DNA of 64,000 nucleotides, taken from the NCBI GenBank assembly GCA_013397865.1, contig VZTI01001766.1, positions 1,863,888-1,927,887 of the forward strand. Direction: 5' to 3'. Numbering within the stretch: position 1 is the first letter of the stretch; each line of letters begins with the position of its first letter. The position numbers were made by a program, and so were the translations under genes. The notes under the pieces were generated by a model. That model had not been told where the DNA came from, searched no databases, and worked only from the letters and a program-made list of their open reading frames with translations. Below, piece after piece: positions 10,838-25,800 of the stretch. The stretch is from Struthidea cinerea. Taxonomy: Eukaryota > Chordata > Aves > Passeriformes > Corcoracidae.

Positions 10838-13800
10838 CTAGAGAGGAAACAGTATCAGTTATGTCGACAGAGTAAAGAAAGAGCATGGCTTTAGCCTGAA
10901 GCAAATAAAGGACAAAAGGAGAAACTGAGGTCAAACGGCAGGGTCGGATGTATGGGTGTGTTTTAATAGTGTCAGAGTTACACCAGCTGGGAATCTGGCT
11001 TCTGCTCTTCAAGTTGAAAGTGATACAAGTGGCTGCTGATGGCTCCTCAGTATATTTGGAAGGACTGGAAACAGGACCAGCCTGTAGGAGTCCCCCAAGA
11101 CAGACATCGAGCATGTAGATTACACAGCAACTGAGCAAATGTTGTGTAGGGCCTGGGAGTCATGGCTGTAACTCAAACTACAGGCAGCAACCTGCAGCTC
11201 AGGGGAGTGACCCAGAAGAGCAACCTCGGAGGGAGTGAAGGTTGCCTGGCAATGACTCAGTGTGCCAGATTGGACCTGGCACCACCCACTACCCTGTCAC
11301 TGCCAAGATCTGTTCACTGCTACCAGCCTTGTTACACCCAGCATCATTAAATCTGAAGGTACTGACCCTCTCTACATTTTGTAACAGCTGAAGCAAGAAA
11401 TCTATTTTTGGGGTACATACTGGGGGAGAAGGGAAGGAAAAGCAAGATTATAGACAACAGAAACAAAACGAGGCCTCACCTGCTCTCTGTGGATCCTTAT
11501 CCAGGTTGAACCCTCCCATCATTAACATCTCTGCTTCCCTGGCCAGGAGCAGATACCGGGGCTCATCCTGAGTGCCATCATATTCACCTCCCTCATCATA
11601 GTCGGTCATGTTCAGCGTGGCATTGTACCAGTGCAGTGCCTCCTTCCAGTCCTGGGCTCTGAAATAAAAAAAAAAAAAATTGAAGATGGTTCCCTTAGGA
11701 AACAAATGTACTTTGCATTGGAGATTCAGCATCCAATTTTGAACTGGCTTCTCAGAGCTTTGAAGCTCTCCAGGAAAGCAAATGTTCTCATGAAGACTCA
11801 CTCATTAACTGCACTGCAGCATTAGACCAATACAGCAAAATGAGGCTGGGGTCACTTTATGCAGGAATTACAGAGGAGAAGGTATTAGACTGAAGTGTTT
11901 TGCTGAACTCTGGAGTCTGAGCTTCATTACCAGTTGTATGGTTTTGGTCTGGCATTTACATTTGTGAAAGTAACTGATTTAGAAAAAAACCTGAAGTTGC
12001 AGAGTTTCATAAATACTTTAAAATCAGTTTTTTTCATACTGAGAATGCTCAGTATGAAAGAGAACTTCAATTAACAGTTTAATGTTATTTGACAGTGATG
12101 AAATTTATAGAGTTTCACTGCTGTGCGAAACAGAAAACTCAGGTAAATAACAAGGACGTGCTAAAATACAAAAGCAGAAAAATCGTTGCCCCAGCCTTGC
12201 CTCAGTGAAGCACCACCAAGTTAACTTACTCAGTTAACTGTAACTGCACAGTACCTGTCTGCACTGAGATTTACGCCTGTATCATATGCTCTTGCTACCA
12301 AAATCATGGAAGGCCGGTCTCCAGCTTCTGCTGCTCTCAGCAAGTAATTAAATCCTTTATTTCTGTTCTCCTTCGTGTCCTAGTAAAGGAAACAAAACCT
12401 TTAAAATGCTTATTTCTGAGTAAAACCAGCCCTTCATGCCTCTAACATTAAATGCAGTTTCTCAAAGTCAGCAAGTATTTAGTATGTCTGAGAAACTAGC
12501 ACAGCCACCAGAAACAAAACAGCTGAACAGTAAAGGTGGCTTCAAAAGCTTCCCAAAGACATGCAGTAATTTACTGGAAAACCCAGAAAGAGGTGGCATT
12601 TTTTTGCTGTTTTGTTCAAATCCTTAATTACAAACTAATCATTTTTTCTGAAGAGGCTACAGAACGCCTAACTATGGTTTTTGTTTTGTCTCCACTTCCT
12701 GCTATTTTTATGTTACTTTTCCAATGGGCCACAATTCTGCTTTCTGGCGTTTTCTGTACCTCCAGAGTGACCTCGGAAAGAATGTGATGCGGCAGCTGAG
12801 AGCACATGAGCCCTAACCCAACGATGGCTTCCAGCTCCCCGCAGTCTGCAGCGTGCTCCAGGTGGAACAGGGCCGACTCCTGATCCCATTCCTTGTCCTT
12901 CTCACAGAAGCGCCCGGCTTCATGGTAGCGAACCATGGCCAGGTGAACCTGGACACAATTGCACAGGAGAGACACAGGGTGACGTAGGGATCTGATCCTT
13001 CAAAACCCCTCTGCCCACACTTTACCAGGTCTTAGAGCTATGTCCTGGAGTAAGAGGAGGCTCAGGGGAAATCTTAGCACTCTCTACAATTATATGAAAG
13101 GAGGTTCTAGCAAGATGGGGGTCAGCATCATCTCCCAAGCAGCTAGTGACAAGATGAAAGGAGACAGCCTCAAGCTGCACCAGGGGACATTCAGGTTGGA
13201 CATAATCAGGAAGAATTTCTTCATGGAAAGGGCTGTTAAACATTGGAATGGACTGCCCAGGAAAGTGGTGGAATCACTGATCCTGGAGGTGCTCAAGAAA
13301 CAACTGAACATGGCACTTGGTATTACAGTCTGGTTGACAAGGTGGTGATTGGTCAGAGGTCGGACTCTGTGGTCTTAGAGATCTTTTCCAACCTAAATGA
13401 TTCTGTGAAAAACAGGTTTCTTCCCACACCAAAAGGTTTGAGAACACCTAAGGCTCCCAGGATGTTCAGAAAGATGTTTTAGGTGTGGGCTTAAGGCCAT
13501 ACATAAACCCAAACTTAATTCACATTTGCATTATCTGGCATTGTCTGGAGTAAAAAGAGTCAGTCCATGTTACCAGTTTTCAGGAGCTCAGCTTTGCCTA
13601 TGTGCAAGGTATGTGGGTCAGGCACACCATATCCATCCCACTGTATCTTCCCTGTGTGATGCCTCTGGAAAGGCAGACGAACAACAGCAGGGTTCTTCCC
13701 AAAGAAGCCCAGACGTTGCAAGGCCAAAAGCAGATGGAATTCACGGGTCCCTGAACTCAGATGTCCCTCATACAACATGGGTAGGTGACAGAAAGTTGTG

Positions 13801-16800
13801 GATGTGTTATTTTCACCTGCACCAATAAACGCATGCAGGGCAACACCTCTATGTAAGTAATAAATATAAGATGTTTCTTGTTGGATAAAACAGTATCAGC
13901 AGACCCATCCTACCTTTCCAAGGACTGACTTCCCAATTTTCTTTTCAAGTTCTAGTGCGTTGAGCCTCTGAATTTCTTGGGCAACACAGGACGGCCTGTG
14001 GATGTGGACTCTGGAAGAGTTGTACAGATTCCATTTCTCCACACTGATCTGAAATATGAAATATATGATTATTTATATAAAATTATATAAATTAATTAAA
14101 TTAATTATATAAAATTATATAAAATATAATAAATTAATTACATAAAATTAAAATTCCCATCCATATGGATTACCACCCCAGAATCAAAGCCTCCATTAAT
14201 ATTGTTACTTAGTAGTAAATACTGTACTTTAAAACACAGCTTTCAAAAGTCATATTAGTAGCGGAATAAATGGTTACTATTGCTCATTACAGAAATGGAG
14301 TAAACCCCTCTAATTTTAATCTGAACATCATCACTTCGCAGTGAAGTAAAGAATCACCTTAAAGTTCTGAATCAGAAGAAGTTACAAAAATAAGCAACTG
14401 AATAGTCACACTGCAAGCACTGAAGTTACCCATGCACAAAAAAAATTAAACCCACACTTTTCTGTCCAGAATTTCAGTTCCCAACACTTAAAATGCAGCT
14501 TGCATTCTAGAACTCTAGGAAAATGACACGTAACAATGACAGGCAGATACATGCGTTGGCATTTCTCAGGAGGAGCAACCCAAACGAGAAGAAATTTTTC
14601 AACATAATGGGTCAATGGGAAACAGTAGCTGAAAACAATCCTATCATAATTAAGGCCTTTGCAGGTACACAGGGGAAACAACAGGAAAGCTTACTGGCAC
14701 AGAACTTCAGTCTGCTAAAGCTGTTTCAATTTTCTGAAACAGGAATATATAATAATTAAAAGGAAATTCTGAAAATTGTAACTAAATAAATTATTAATGG
14801 TTGTCAAAGCTCTGTTTTTAATGTCCTTTCACAGCAGTTATTTGTTTAAGTTTAGACTGAAGACCAATTATCACAGAAGTTATATTTTGCAAAAACATAC
14901 AAGGTCTGGTCTTTCCTAACTCAGTTACAGTGGAGAGAAGTACTGTCACCTATTTCAAACACTGCATGTTTTTAAGAAATCATACAACCACATATAGGAT
15001 GCAATTCCAAAAATAAGGTGCAGAAAGCAAATATAATTTAGTTAGGCAGAAAAAAAAATCCACAGAACTATAATTTGTTTTTAAGTGAGAAACCCACGCA
15101 TAATCACTGATTTATGACAGAGATCAGCTACAGAGGTGACAATTTGTTTCGCAGTACTTCTTTAATGAGCAAATAAAGACAAAACATAGAAGGAAATAAC
15201 AGAGTGGTAAGTTGATATTAATAAACATTATCTGTAGCTGTAAAGGAAGGGAAACCGACATCTGGTTTCGTGATGTGGTTAGGTGGCAGATGAGTGGAAC
15301 AAAGGACAACCAGAGCAGCAAACTCATACTGTGAACATTTCTGCTTTATTTACCCTTGCAGAGCTTCCCAAACTGTCTTCATCAGACTCCTGCCTCCGGT
15401 TGTTGTTTGAATGGCCCTATGTTAATGTAAAGATTTGCATCATTCCATTTGCAGCAACTGCTGTGTGCCAGTTATCCCTCTAGACTATTCCTATCCTGCA
15501 GAATTAACAGTGACAGTGACCAAAATGGTTTCCACTGGATCCTTTCCTTTCACTGGTATCACAATATACTAAGAAACATACCAAAATGATCAAGAACTTG
15601 GCACACGTGGGCTTTAATCCTGTAAACTGGAGAAGCCATGACAAATACCTTGCCAAAAGGAGGTGACAAAAGGAGTAGTATCTTTGGAAGCAGTATTCTC
15701 TTTTCCGGCTTCTAATTAAATATCTTGTTAAGATCTCCAGGTCAAAAAGCAGTTATTTAAAAATGTGTATTTTAGAGGAGTAACCAACTAACCCACAGGA
15801 ATTCTAAAGTTCCATATTATTATCTGACAACAACATTAAGTTCTGTAATGTTTCAAGCCATATAAAATGAAGAGGGTAAACAAGTCTGAAAGCAGGTCAT
15901 ACTCATGGATTCCACACAAGAAGATGGCTACACCTCCCAAATGCAATACTCAATACTTAAAAAACCCACGCAACAACATCTAATCAAATACGATATTTGA
16001 AATTAAGCTACTCATTACAAATAATTTTTTTCCTGTAAGAATGTAATTCCCAATATGAATAAGTGATTTTGCAACATGGGGGAATTTCTTTGTTTCTTCT
16101 GTTTTCGAAATCTAGATCAGGATCAGATCTAGAACAGGAAGGATGAAGGATAAAAAATAAGATTCTTCTACAAAAACAGTTTAGGTATGAACAGGCCCAA
16201 CTCTGCTATACCAGTCAGGTTCTTACCCTCTCTCTATGATCCAGATCTTCTGTCTCACTTCTCTTTTCACTGGGATATCCACTGTCTCCACCATTTTCAA
16301 AATCCTACAGAAGACAAGAACAGAACAGCATTAGCATCACACTTTGTAAGGACCTTGGCTTGACATTTCTCACAGAGCAAACCTTTTGCTGCTTCAATGA
16401 AAAATACTGGATGGTTATACTGGATGAAAATGATCGTGCTACCTCTGCCAGAAGGAGCAGGACTTATTATACAGAAAGCACTGTCTAAGATTGTCTTCTC
16501 CCTTACGTACATTAAAAAAACCCAAGGACTTGCATATTTTACCAAATCAAGAATCCACTAAATACAGTTCTCAATCTTCAGTGGTAAATCAGTAACTGGC
16601 AGCCCCTGGCACTAAGGCCCAGCACTGGAAAATGCCCATTGCAAACTTCCTGCATCTCCCCAGGCAAGGTTCTCTAACATCACACGGTACCAGTATTTGC
16701 AGAGACCTAACCCATAGGGATTCTTTAGCTTTCGTACCACAGCAGTTGGCACAAGTGCCCAAGACACAACATGAAGGCAGGGGAACAGGCACTTGCTTTA

Positions 16801-19800
16801 AGTACCTATTAAAATACACCAGATGCAAATACATTTCTGGCGGCAAAACAATGAATACTAAAATATTAAAATAAAATGTTCTTCCTTTACTGGAAACAGC
16901 AAATGCACAGAGGTAACACGATCTGCAGGAATAAAAATAGGCAGAGCACCTTTATGTGCTTTTATTGAACAAAACCTTTGGGAAGTCCGATAAAGACACA
17001 TTTCATTAGGCAACTGCAACCTCATTTTCTGTTGGAAAGACACTCACCCTTTTGTTGTCAAGCTGATCCAAGTTATCTACTTCATTGAACACAGGCCAAT
17101 CTAGGAGAAATAATATTTGCTGTTATTGTAAGGATAACATGATTGACGAAAAAGCTCTAGATATCATCATTTTACTGCTGGTTTTTTTTCACAGAAGCAT
17201 CTGTACATTAATTGTCTACACAGAAGTACTTTCAGCGTTATTCCTGCTCAAAGAGGAGCACCAGAAACAACTGTTCTGGACTAAAACAATGCTTGTTGTA
17301 CTTAAGAACAAAGTAAGACAAAAACTAAGTAAGGCAAGCCCAATGTTCAGGAACCCCCCCGAGGGGATGTACGAGGCTCACTCACTAAGCACGTCCACCT
17401 TGTGGCTGTGAGGGGTTGCAGAGGAGGGAGAGCAGGGCAGGGAGTCAAACGCCACATCACTCATGCTTTCATCCCCGGAGTTTTCGGACAGGCGGAAGAG
17501 CAGAGGGGGCCGACTCCCGGACACTGTCCTCACCCGGCTGCTGCCGCATTTCTCCTCCGTGCCACGGAGAATTGTTTGAGCGGATTCCTTGGCAAATCAA
17601 CAAGAAAGTCCTGTGAATAATCCTTCTGTGTATTCCAAGCACGCTATACAAGCCAATGGGGATGTTTATTAGGAGTCCTCTACAAAAGAGAGGGTATAAA
17701 TATACACATGTATACCGAAGTATTTGCTTTGAGAAGTTCTACACCGCAACAAAATATCAAGCCCTGACATTTTTACTGTCAGAGAGAGTTTTGGTTAGGA
17801 CTGAATTTCATTCAAAGTGTTTCATCAAGTCCCATTCCCACCAAAATTAGCTGAAACCGAGATCAATTTGCAACAAGCATCAAATCAGGTTTGTGAGATC
17901 CAAAACTTAATAAATGATTTCGGCTTTCAAAGATCTCCTTGGTCCCAACTATACACTGTGTTACACAGCTCCCTGTTAATTAAAGTTACAGCTTAATTAT
18001 ACTTTTTCATCAAGCACTTACAAGCAATTTTTTATTATAATCCAAGGCATCTTTCTCTTTGGATGAAAGATCAAATGATGCAAGCCCCATGCTTTTGCAG
18101 ATCTTGTTGCAGAAATGAGAATGAAAGAACAAGGCCATACCTCGAACACCTAAGGCATTACAAAAAGGTGAAGAAAGGGTTTACTCAAATTTTGTATTAT
18201 GGTTTACTTATTAAAAGCAAAAATTCCAAAAGCTTTTTCTAAAAAGTCCAGAGAGAGAGAGAGAGAGAAAATGCTTTGTAACACACTTCCATTTCAACAC
18301 CTGTAAGAGCTTTCCACTCTCTGTGCACAAGAGAGTTAAAGAGAGTCTGAAAAACCTTGAAAAGCTATGTATGAACAAGATATAATAAAAACCTAAATTG
18401 GCTGCATCACTGAGAAATGTGCCTAAATTTGATCCTGCTTACAAAACTTGCAGTGTTCTATGAACAACTTCATATATAGACACTTGGAACTTCAAAAATA
18501 CACAAAATACACGGTGCCTATCTCTCTGCATTCAGCTGTATCCATTCCTGCTGTGTGGCAAGGAAATCAAAGGCCATAATTATTGCTCTCACACTGTAGA
18601 AACCACTTAATTACATTTCTTGTTTAGGAGTAAGCCAGGAGACATGAGCCAAGATCAGCTCTCATTTTAAGTCTGCCCTTATATGACAGCTGAGCTGTAC
18701 AGGACTCCTCACAATAGAACTTCCCCAGCTGTTTGCAAGACCCTCAGAAATGAGCGGCTTCTCAGCAGAGCTGGGAGGAAAAAAGCAGCACCCCTCAGTA
18801 CGTGAAACACTATGTGAAACAGAATCCTTGATTTTACCTAGGTTGCCATCTCCAAAATCTGTACCGCTCTCGGTATGGATCTGAGGGTCTGTGTAAAGAT
18901 CTCCAACTCCCTGGATATCAACAACAATGAGTTGGTGTCCTGAGCGCTCGAAGGTGAAGTGACTGAAGGCCTGGAAAGAACCATAGAAGATGTCTGAGAA
19001 CACTCTCCCTTGATCTACTGAAAACAGCAACATATATTCACCTGTTATAAATGGGAAAAGAAGTCTGATAACCCTGTCAGTGAAATGTAACTGGTATAAA
19101 CATCATGATGAAAGCAGCAAGAGAGACTAAAAGCACGTAGTATCCTGTCTCGCCAACCTGCTCCAACTCGCAGATAGGCTAAAAAAGGCACGGTGAAAAG
19201 CAGCAGTGAGCACAGGCAGGGTAAAGAACATTGCTGAATTCCTCATTTTTGTATTGGAGATTGTTTTTCACTAGTCTTCACCTTAGGAAGTGGGGAGCTG
19301 GCTGGCAGAGGGAACAACAGCGGGCTCTGAAGCCAGTGCAGAGTAACTTCTGTATAAACATTCTGGCTGTGCCTGTGAATCTGCAAGCTCTGCATCTCTG
19401 GGACACTGCTTCCTTCTGCCAACAAGCATTAGCTCTGCCGCATTTTGGAAAAAAAAACCCCATAAATAAATGTGAGCATCCCCACAAATTCTTCTTCCCC
19501 TCTGAGAGATCCCCTGAGTGACTGCTCTGTGTCTACATTCGTGTGTCAGATAATGAAATATACATTTGTGCTCTCCAAAAAACACATTTCAAGAATCAGG
19601 TATAAAAAGCCCTTCTCTTCAGCTTAAAGCTGAGATACTAGGAATCTTCTGGGAAGGCCTCCAAAACAGCATTGCCAGGCCTGGGGGAGGTGACTGGTGG
19701 TGATAGACAAACATTTTAACTGCAGCAAATAACACGGAACATTTTGTTCCCAACCTGTGAAAGCACAGCACTGATTCAGTGCACAGACAACAGCCCAGAA

Positions 19801-22800
19801 CATAAATTCTCTGCTTACATTAAGCATCATGATAAATACCTTAAAAATAGTGGAAAAAATGTAAAGAACAGAACTCTTAAGGCTCAGTAAAATACCTTTG
19901 TTACGTTGACCACTTCGCATTTTTCAACAGTATTTTAAATTTATTTCACAAGAATCACTTGAAATCTGTACTTGTATTTCTATACGCAATCTCAAATTCA
20001 GCTATTCAGAGGCTGCAGTTGGAAAAACCTACATTTTTATATGCTAATGGACTAGATTTATTTACATGTATTGGATACCAGCCACCTCTTGTGTATTACG
20101 GGAGGCACCAAAAGACTATTCAGTACATAGTACACGAGAGATCCCACTGCCTCGATTTGAAGAAAGTTTGAAATATTTTGATGCCTGCAGTTATAATTAA
20201 AGAGGTTAAGGTTTCCAAAGAGTATTAACTCTGTTCAACTCAACTGTAATCAACTGAAATGCAATAAAGACGCACTCAGCACTTGAAAGAGCAGGCCCCA
20301 AATAAGGGGCAGACAAACTGCAAATACAGAAATTAATCTGGCATTGTACTGCAGAGCCTGCAGTTTCCTTTCTTGGCAGTAATGCAAGACCTCTGGAGAG
20401 AGCCCAGAAATTCCCCGCAGCACTCTATGGAAAGCATGAAACAAAGCCTCACTTGCGGAGTTAGACGAATGTTGTCGTCTCGCACAAATCCAGAATTTGA
20501 GTTGTATTTGATGTATTTGCCCTCAATGTAATGCTCCAGATGAAAGAGAGGCTTTCCAGGCCTGTTCTTCATTTCGATAATACAGGTCTGTACTATATCC
20601 ACCTGGGGAGGGAAAGAAGATAAACAATGACTAACAGAACACTGTCTTTGGATCAAAGTGTGTGTGTGAATCCTCCAGCGGTGAAAACTTTCCCAACACA
20701 AGAATCTGAACAATTGCTAAGATCCTTCTGTTTAACTAGGGGGAAGAGTAATGTGCTTCTTGAGTTACTGGAGGAATCCCATGAATTAAAAGCAGTCACT
20801 TCAAAACACCTCACTTCTGCAACAAACCCCTCTGAAAAAATTCTTAGCAAGTGCTGGCTTTCTATTTTATCTTCTGGGTACCTTAAGAGTACTCTGCAAA
20901 GAGTCTGCTCTGCACCCAGAGAGCAAAACACACAGTCACTACTGCACAACTTGAAAAAATGCCTTTTCAGAGAAGGACTGAGGGTATCTACTGTTCAGGT
21001 ATCTCTGTATTCTGCCTCACCTTCTCCCTCTGTCCCACACACATTCCTAAAGGAGAAACCATCATAACTCTCAACTCTACTTACATATTTTCTCCTACAT
21101 GGCATTTAAAAATTCTAGATTTGTAGATTTCTCTCTGTGTGCTTCACTGTATAACTCACCCTGCTGCTGTGAGATAGGTTAGTTAATAACTACCTGGGAG
21201 TAGTTATTAACTAACCCCTATATGGGAGGCAATGCAAATATCCCACATATCAAAACTTCCCATTTTGGCCATAAAAATTGTTAAGGCTTCCAGCAGGTTT
21301 CCAGCTCTTTCTCAAAACTCACTGCTAGTTACATATTTGGATAGGCGTGCAAGATTTAAGCATCTACCTTCCTGAAGCACTAACAGTTAAGAGCTTGCTG
21401 AAAGTGCTGCTGGCAATAAATCCTGTGACATCTCTGGTTATCTCAAAAGCAGCTGGGCACACATCAAAGAGAGCAATACAAACATCATTTTATTTTGGTT
21501 TTCAGTCAACAGCTGAGAACAGTCAGACATTCACAAACACACAGCCCCTAGTCCTGGAAATATAAAGCAATTTCTGTATTTACTCCACTGAAAATCAGCT
21601 ATCATTTAACAGAAAACACAGTAGGGCAAAAGAATCTATCTAAGAATTTGAATGTGATGGAATGTGAACAAGTAATTCCCTCTAAATTATGTCTGAAACT
21701 AAGCCAGTAGAAGAACGATACTGCATTTTTGCTTTGATCTTTGAATGCACCTGTTTTGGTGGCTTGTGCCGGTTGTACTCTTCTCCCCAGAGTTTTGCTT
21801 CCATCTGCAGTCGAACATCCTCAAAATACACATCCCTGCTCACACTCTCTATGTATCGCTTGGCAACGTAATTATAGGCACCTTTCCAGTTCTGAGTGTG
21901 TAAGAAGTTGGACAGCTTTTTTCTGAAAGACAAATCAATCGTTAGTGAAATGAAACCCAAGGATTTTAATTTAATCTTTCCCATTTCTTTGCCTGCATGG
22001 ATAGAGCCAGGTTCCAAGATGAGCATTACCCTCAGGCATTTACCAGGTATTCTACCTGAAACGGGACAAGGGAAAATGAAACATCCCATGGGAATGGCTG
22101 GGATGTGCCAAACTGTTTGGTTTAAGTGCAGCTACTTGTGCTCTGAACTTTCTCCTTTTCTCAATTCCTTTCCCTCCCCGTTCCTCTCGAGCCCAGAGTA
22201 TGAAGGGTTGGTGCCTCCTCAACAACCTGTTCTAATGTCAACAATTATTTTCTGCAGAAATTACCGGGGAGTGGCCTTTCAAACATGAACTGAGAAACCT
22301 CTTCTGGGATAAACGCAATCTGCTTCTCAACACACAGTGGTCACTGCTCAGCAACCCACATGCTCCCAGAAGGAAAATCGCACCTGACGGTTCTCATGAT
22401 GCAATTTGTTGATGTACAAATCTTTAATCCACAGATCCCTCCAAAGCAGGGGGCTGGGGCAGGAGGGTGGTAGTGTGTAGCACAGGAAAACTTTGATAAG
22501 AGAGGATCTGCTGGCTGCCAACAAATGCATTAAGCAGGTGCTTTAATTAGCAGCAGCACTCAAACTCTCAACCCTTCCCTCTCCCTGCCAAGACCTTGGT
22601 GCAGAGATCTTGGTACAAGGGACACTACAGGCAAAACAACTTGATGCTGCCTGTCCTGCTACAGGGATGGGTACAAAGTCACTGCAACAGAGGCCTTGGA
22701 AAGAATGAACAAGGAAGTGAGGTAAGAATTTCAGCCAGATCTCAAACTTCCCAGTCCTTGAAGGAACACACTCCACTGCATAAAACAAGCCAGCTCATGT

Positions 22801-25800
22801 TTTTCTAAAGCCAATGCCCTCTCATTGTTTCATTGGGCCACAGGCAGCTAATGCTGCCACTTTCTTAATTTAAGACTAGCAGAGTTACAAAAATCTAGGC
22901 GAGAGCTCCAGATGGCAAATATCAATGTACCACTGACACATATGGGAAAACCGGCAGTAGGAAGCTGACATTCAAGTTATGCTTTCTTAGTACCAGAGGT
23001 TAAGGCAAAACTGCTAACAAATTTCTATTTATGGCATTCCACAAAATATTGTGTAATGGGGAGTTTGGTAAATAACAAGAGCTAAAAGCAATGTTAACAG
23101 TCTGAGATTTGTTACTTCCTAGGCTTCATTCACTACGGTATCCAGCCAGCTTTGCAGGAACAGAGCCACCAGCATGAACTGATACTGAAACAACGCCAAA
23201 CTGAAGCACTGAAGGGTTACTTTTCTTCCCTTTTGCTCAAGTTCAAAACATCATATTTCTGTCTTTCAGGAGCATCTATCTTTCCAGAGTTGAAACCACA
23301 TATGAAGTGCAATTTCTCTGGATTCCACATATGGGAAGAAGAGGGAATGGTTTTAAACACACACACATGTACATTTGTTTCCAGAGCCTGGAAGGGGTGG
23401 GGTAATCTCTTAGCAAATATATATTATATATATTAACCAATTTATACCTGGATGCTGATGCCCACAATAACATTTGGTAACACTCTGCAAGGAAAGAAAA
23501 GTTCCTTCTCTTTCTTCCCCCACACTTCATCCTTCTGGGCAGCGCAACTGTGAAGTGTTCAAGTTCTGCCTTACTCAGAACATTATTCTGGTATATGTGA
23601 TCCAAAGCAAACTCTGGGAGGATAACCTTCTTCACAAGTGGAGGCTTTTCCAGTTGAAATTGCACCATCCAAACGCTCTTTCTCCTTTTTTCTGCCTAAC
23701 TATAGGGCTCAAGTTGGTCTCCAGGCTGCACACACCTATGACCTCATATCAAATTTTAAGATATTTTAGCACACAAGGAACACAAAAACAAAGCAGCTGT
23801 TACTACACATTCCTGAATATTTTGCCTCCCAGAGATGGTTGAAGTAGAACATTCAGAGAACATTCTCCTTTCTGAACGCCACTCCCTGCAAGTGGAGTCA
23901 CACAAACAGGAATAAACCCCTCAGCAATGCCTTTTAGAAAGGAGTCGAGCTTCACACAATTTCCACTACACCTAAGTGAAATTAGAGTCACCAGAGAAAA
24001 AAATACTGCAGAGAAGCCAACAAAGATGAAGAGGGCAGATACTCACGTTCTGAAACACTCCCGCATTGCTCCACGGCCGAAAGGCTGGGGAAAAGAAGAA
24101 ACAAAAACCTAGCATTGCCATTTCCACAAAGTTAATTTCTAACCAGTAAGAGACACAACCATGACTTCCCCTTTACATCGTGCAGAAAGCAGTTTTCAAA
24201 CAGGCTCTATAAAAATAATTCCTCAAGGAAAAGTGAAAACCCACTGGTAGTGCAAGCAGGTATCTGGAGAAAAGGCATTTGGATAAACCTTCCCCACAAT
24301 GTCCCATGGAGAAGACATGGTATGTCTTTTTTAAAAGTTATTTAAATTCTCTCCCCAGTTGGGAGTCAGCTCTGTGTGTCTGCCCAAAGAAGCTTCACAG
24401 ACCTCATGGTCTCTGCATTCAGGCTTCCATTCAGGATGTGCCAAACAGAGCATCATCTCCCCAGATGCCACCTACCATGCCAGCAGCACAGAGCAAGGCG
24501 ACCCCGACACACAACCAGCCCCACTGAAGTGGGAAGTGGCAGTGCCTTCTACCCTCACATACAGAAAATTCAGTTGGTTTTCATCCTAAAAGCAGAAATT
24601 ATTTGGGAGCACACAAAATAGTAGGACTACTGCCAGGCAGGGAAATGATGCCAGAAGGAAATGGGAGGGGTGACATGGAAGGGAAATCACTGGGAATGGA
24701 ACAAATGCCTCATGCTGCTGACAGGGAAGGTCTGACTCCATTTTCTACTCTATGCTGGAGAGAATGAGACAAAGAAAAAGAGATAGGAGAAAAGAACTAC
24801 ACTGAGACTTCAAAACTTCTATGAGGAAAATATCTTGCTGCCACTATTCAGGAACAGAAAGGAAATTACGAACTTGCTGCTAGTACACATGAAGGACAGC
24901 GTGATCTTACTTGTGAAGCCATCTTGATAAGGACTTCATCTTCAACCCAGTCTCCAGTAACTGCATTGTACCTACAAAATCAGGAGATATGTCTCAGAAA
25001 AACGCAAAGGGAACCCAAACCCTCCCATTTCCAGCACCTATCCTTCCTTATCTGTAACTGACTCTGGAAAGTGCTGCTGCCACTCCCACACAAAAGCTTC
25101 TAGTCTTCCCACCACACTCTGGTCCTCCTCACTTTGGGCAGGCAAGCAGAAACACATTTAGCCCTTTGAAGAGACACTGAAGCCTCCTGTCAAGGAGCAG
25201 ATTGCAATGCAGAATCTGAACTTCTGTAACACTGCAAATCAGGCTTTACCTGCTTTGAAGTTAAACCTCCTCTGTGGTGCCTGGGCAGTACACTGGGGGC
25301 AGAAAGGGCCTCACCAAGCTCTACACACTGGACAGGTTGTCTCCCCCAACCCTGAGCTTGCATAAACCTGCCTCGGGGCTGTGGAGAATGTGAGCAGCAC
25401 CAGCTGTGAGAAGCAGTGGGGCCAGGAACTGCCCAACACTGCACCGAGGGAGGAGCAAGTCCCTGCACAACCCTGTGATAATACAAAGAGTTCGACTGTG
25501 GTCTCTCCCCACCCCTTTAACTCCCAATACAGTGAAAGCCAAATTGAGAACCACAGCAGCTGAGTCATCAACACATGATTGTTTCCAGCTTGGTTCCCCC
25601 AGCCTGCACAGAGTAATTCATGCATGCAGACACCGCATATTCCTCCTTATATATTATGTATCATCCCAGTTTGCAGCAGATAAAAGAGGTGAAAATAGGA
25701 GTATCAGAGCCATCTCTTTTTAGTAGTGTATTGAGTAGCCCTAAACCAAAATTATCACTTATTTGTATTTTAAAATATGCAAACTATTTCAGGACTCTGT

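Noticed and set aside
13040..13412. Open frames of 70-100 codons inside the EEF2K intron
   Set aside because: They fall within a CR1 3' end, which is mostly non-coding tail sequence.
20627..21067. 146-codon plus-strand open frame
   Set aside because: It lies in an EEF2K intron on the opposite strand, with no motif and no splice or promoter context; taken as chance.
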